The notes under the pieces: generated by a model
The model's input: the letters and a program-made list of their open reading frames with translations, nothing else
What the model was told of the DNA's origin: nothing
Database searches by the model: none
Made by a program: the position numbers and the translations under genes
Shown: in pieces, positions 61,674 to 64,000 of the stretch
Numbering within the stretch: the stretch's first letter is position 1
Layout: the number at the start of each line of letters is the position of its first letter
NCBI GenBank assembly: GCA_949358305.1
Contig: OX442323.1
Span: forward strand, 6,014,001 to 6,078,000
Direction of reading: 5' to 3'
Source: Strigamia acuminata
Taxonomy: Eukaryota > Arthropoda > Chilopoda > Geophilomorpha > Linotaeniidae
Length of the DNA stretch: 64,000 nt

Positions 61674-63191
61674 TTAGTTTGAAGAACTTTTGTTAGAAAA
61701 CAGACTAAAAGCCCAACTTTGGTTGCTGTCATTTTCCTTGCTGTTGGTCAGCGGGTGCGACGGGCTCCAGATGTCGTGGGGCGTTCGAAACGGATCAAAT
61801 TCCGGACACGTGTCCTGAAAAGAAATCAAAAATTAAAAAAAATCCACCAAAAAAATCGACAAAATCAAAAAATCAACAAAAAATTCGAAAAAATCAAAAA
61901 TTAACAACAAAAAACTCAAAATCAACAAAAATTTAAAAGATTAAAAAAAATTAACAAAATCAACACAAAAAATCCAAAATCAACAAAAATCAACAAAAGA
62001 AAATCCAAAATCAACAAAAATCAACAAAAGAAAATCAAAAAACAACAAAAAACATCAACAAAAACAAAAAATCAACCAAAAAAATCTAAAACAATTCCCA
62101 AAATAATTTTACTTTAACGTCGGATTTCGTCTCGGGTTCTTTAACTTGGGCCGAAGGTTCGTCGAAGCCAGACGCGCCTTCTGAAGTACATTCAGCTGCA
62201 TTTGCACTCGAATTGGCCCACGACGGCCAATATAACGGCGACTCAAACACTTTGTTGTCATCTCCCGCATTTTTATTCCCCTAAAACAACAAAAAAAACA
62301 AAAAATTAAAACTCAAATAAAAAATCAATCTTTTCCAACCAATCCCAAATTACCAAAGCCGAATAACCAAACAAATCCTTCGAAGACCACGCGTTCGACT
62401 CGAGATTGTAGCTATTATTCCACACCCCGTCGTAATCCAGCAAATTCACCCCGAAATTACTCCACCCTTCGCCCTCTGTCGACAAAAAAATCAATTAATA
62501 ACGTCCAACTCAAGCAAATCAATCAATTTCAATCATATCACCTCTTTGGGCATTCTGATTGAGCTGCCACTTGCTCTCGGGGTCCCACAACGAGTTGAGA
62601 TACGAATTGCGACGCGCTCCGAACACGGGGTACGCGTCTCCGCCGGGCATTTCTTTGCCGGCGGTCTCGGGGCCCCTGGATTGTGCGTCCGCGTCTTGAA
62701 GGAGGTCCGACGGGAAAAAGAGCGAGTTTGGCGAGACGGGCGTGTGTGGCGTCGCAGGACTGAGCATCGTGGCACCCCACGAGTGGTTTCCCACCGGGGA
62801 AGCCGATTTGTTGTGCGATAAACGCTGACCGATCGTGCCCGGGTGTTTCAACTCCTTTCTCTCGCCTTCCGGTGCGATCACGGTCGAAGCCGGCATCGTT
62901 TTCGTCATCACGTTTTGATGTTTGGGCAACCCGTCGCTCACGATTTCGCTGTAACTCGTCGGCCGGTCGCTCGAAGGTCTCCGAATCTTCTGCGCAAAGA
63001 TTTCCGTCTGTTTGGCGAGCTCGGTGAACGCTTCGTCTTGAAAAGACAAAATCAAATCGATTAATTTTCAACAAAATCAACGCGTAATTAAGTCGTACCA
63101 CTATTACTTGTTTGTTTTGGCTGATCCCAGTCGTTTAAGTGCGTCGTTCGGCCCTTGATGTTGCTTTCGGAGGCCAAAACGTGCAGCGGAC
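61674..63191 (-). CDS. 3' end of an unrecognised gene, tryptophan-rich C-terminal tail
   Basis: Five exons on the minus strand: 63099-63191, 62542-63036, 62354-62475, 62113-62280 and 61674-61814, all phase-consistent, ending in a stop at 61674-61676. The 5' part lies beyond the window. The visible 339 residues look disordered and polar, rich in S, P, N and D. Spaced tryptophan motifs recur: NDWDQPKQ, HSWGATMLSPATP, NSLWDPESKWQLNQ, EGWSNFGVN, NNSYNLESNAWSSKDLFG, YWPSWANSS, FDPFRTPHDIWSP. An early segment, FTELAKQTEIFAQKIRRP followed by TSYSEIVSDGL, may be a short helix and linker. Such tails bind partners through aromatic residues, but I do not recognise the family and assign no function. GC content rises in exon 62542-63036. 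Confidence 0.75.
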
Positions 63192-63221
63192 CTTCAACAA
63201 AAATCGAAATAAATATAAAAA

Positions 63222-64000
63222 TCATCAAAAATATTGAAATAAACGTGTAAATCAATCCAAAATATTGAAATAAACGTGTAAATCAATCAAAAATATTGAA
63301 ATAAACGTGTAAATCAATCAAAAATATTGAAATAAACGTGTAAATCAATCAAAAATACTGAAATAAACGTGTAAATCAATCAAAAATATTGAAATAAACG
63401 TGTAAATCAATCAAAAATACTGAAATAAACGTGTAAATCAATCAAAAATATTGAAATAAACGTGTAAATCAATCAAAAATATTGAAATAAACGTGTAAAT
63501 CAATCAAAAATACTGAAATAAACGTCTAAATCAATCAAAAATATTGAAATAAACGTGTAAATCAATCCAAAATATTGAAATAAACGTGTAAATCAATCAA
63601 AAATACTGAAATAAACGTCTAAATCAATCAAAAATATTGAAATAAACGTGTAAATCAATCCAAAATATTGAAATAAACAAAAAAATTCACTCAAAAACAT
63701 TGAAATAAGCATAAAAATCAATAAAAAATATTGAAATAAGCATAAAAATCAATCAAAAATATTGAAATAAACGTGTAAATCAATCCAAAATATTGAAATA
63801 AACGTCTAAATCAATCAAAAATATTGAAATAAACGTGTAAATCAATCAAAAATATTGAAATAAACGTGTAAATCAATCAAAAATATTGAAATAAACAAAA
63901 AAATCACTCAAAAACATTGAAATAAGCATAAAAATCAATAAAAAATATTGAAATAAGCATAAAAATCAATAAAAAATATTGAAATAAACGTATAAATCAA
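63222..64000. repeat. 31-bp intronic minisatellite
   Basis: About 25 direct copies of a 31-bp unit with parts AAACGTGTAAATCAATC and AAAATATTGAAAT. AAACGTG recurs at 63241, 63272, 63303 and 63334. Variants replace the GTG with GTC or the CGTGTAA with AAAAA or CATAAAA. A higher-order pattern recurs near 63676 and 63895. It lies in the intron upstream of the unrecognised gene's 63099-63191 exon and continues past the window edge. Confidence 0.95.

Noticed and set aside
62533-63101. Open frames of up to 187 codons in other frames and strands over the tryptophan-rich gene
   Set aside because: They are shadows of the GC-rich exon 62542-63036; only the frame that splices in phase with its neighbours is kept.

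Overview
The window looks like nuclear DNA of an arthropod, most likely a hexapod or crustacean other than a fly. The genes have many short introns of about 60-70 bp with GT-AG ends, long AT-rich non-coding stretches, and proteins that match animal families: PARN, TMEM184C, spartin, an A4GALT-like glycosyltransferase pair, and fragments of exportin-4 and a Methuselah-like GPCR. Methuselah-like receptors point to arthropods. Fruit flies lack PARN, which argues against that lineage. No rRNA, CRISPR or prokaryotic operon structure was seen.

Layout. Positions 1-24.7 kb hold no gene I can support. They contain AT-rich DNA, two MITE-like inverted-repeat elements (3.45-4.04 kb), a nested transposon with a decayed THAP-domain fragment (7.0-8.0 kb) and some minisatellites. 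Positions 24.7-34.9 kb are one complete minus-strand gene for the poly(A)-specific ribonuclease PARN: 19 exons, 608 aa, with two long introns near its 3' end. Positions 35.2-39.0 kb carry two intact tandem plus-strand A4GALT-like glycosyltransferase genes. Each has its own short duplicated block upstream.

Positions 39.9-56.5 kb are a repeat-rich, gene-decay zone. It holds a Methuselah-like GPCR fragment (minus), the 3' end of an exportin-4 gene with introns and frameshifts (plus), a 50-bp minisatellite that flips orientation, a MITE, and a 4.8-kb DIRS-type tyrosine-recombinase retroelement (47830-52617). The DIRS-type element keeps the diagnostic split inverted repeats and internal complementary region. 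Further on are an orphan Ig-domain fragment, a cluster of tRNA-like repeats, another MITE and a 324-bp satellite whose unit is itself an inverted repeat.

Positions 57.0-64.0 kb are gene-dense again: TMEM184C (minus, 7 exons, 419 aa) and spartin (plus, 5 exons, 533 aa) diverge from a 435-bp shared promoter region. Spartin converges on the 3' end of an unrecognised tryptophan-rich gene (minus) that runs off the right edge through an intron filled by a 31-bp minisatellite. Exon joins were worked out by hand from splice sites, reading phase and remembered family similarity. For the PARN, glycosyltransferase, TMEM184C and spartin models the exon lengths sum to a multiple of three. The genes have unrelated house-keeping roles: mRNA deadenylation, glycan synthesis, and membrane or lipid-droplet trafficking. 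Nothing suggests a shared pathway.
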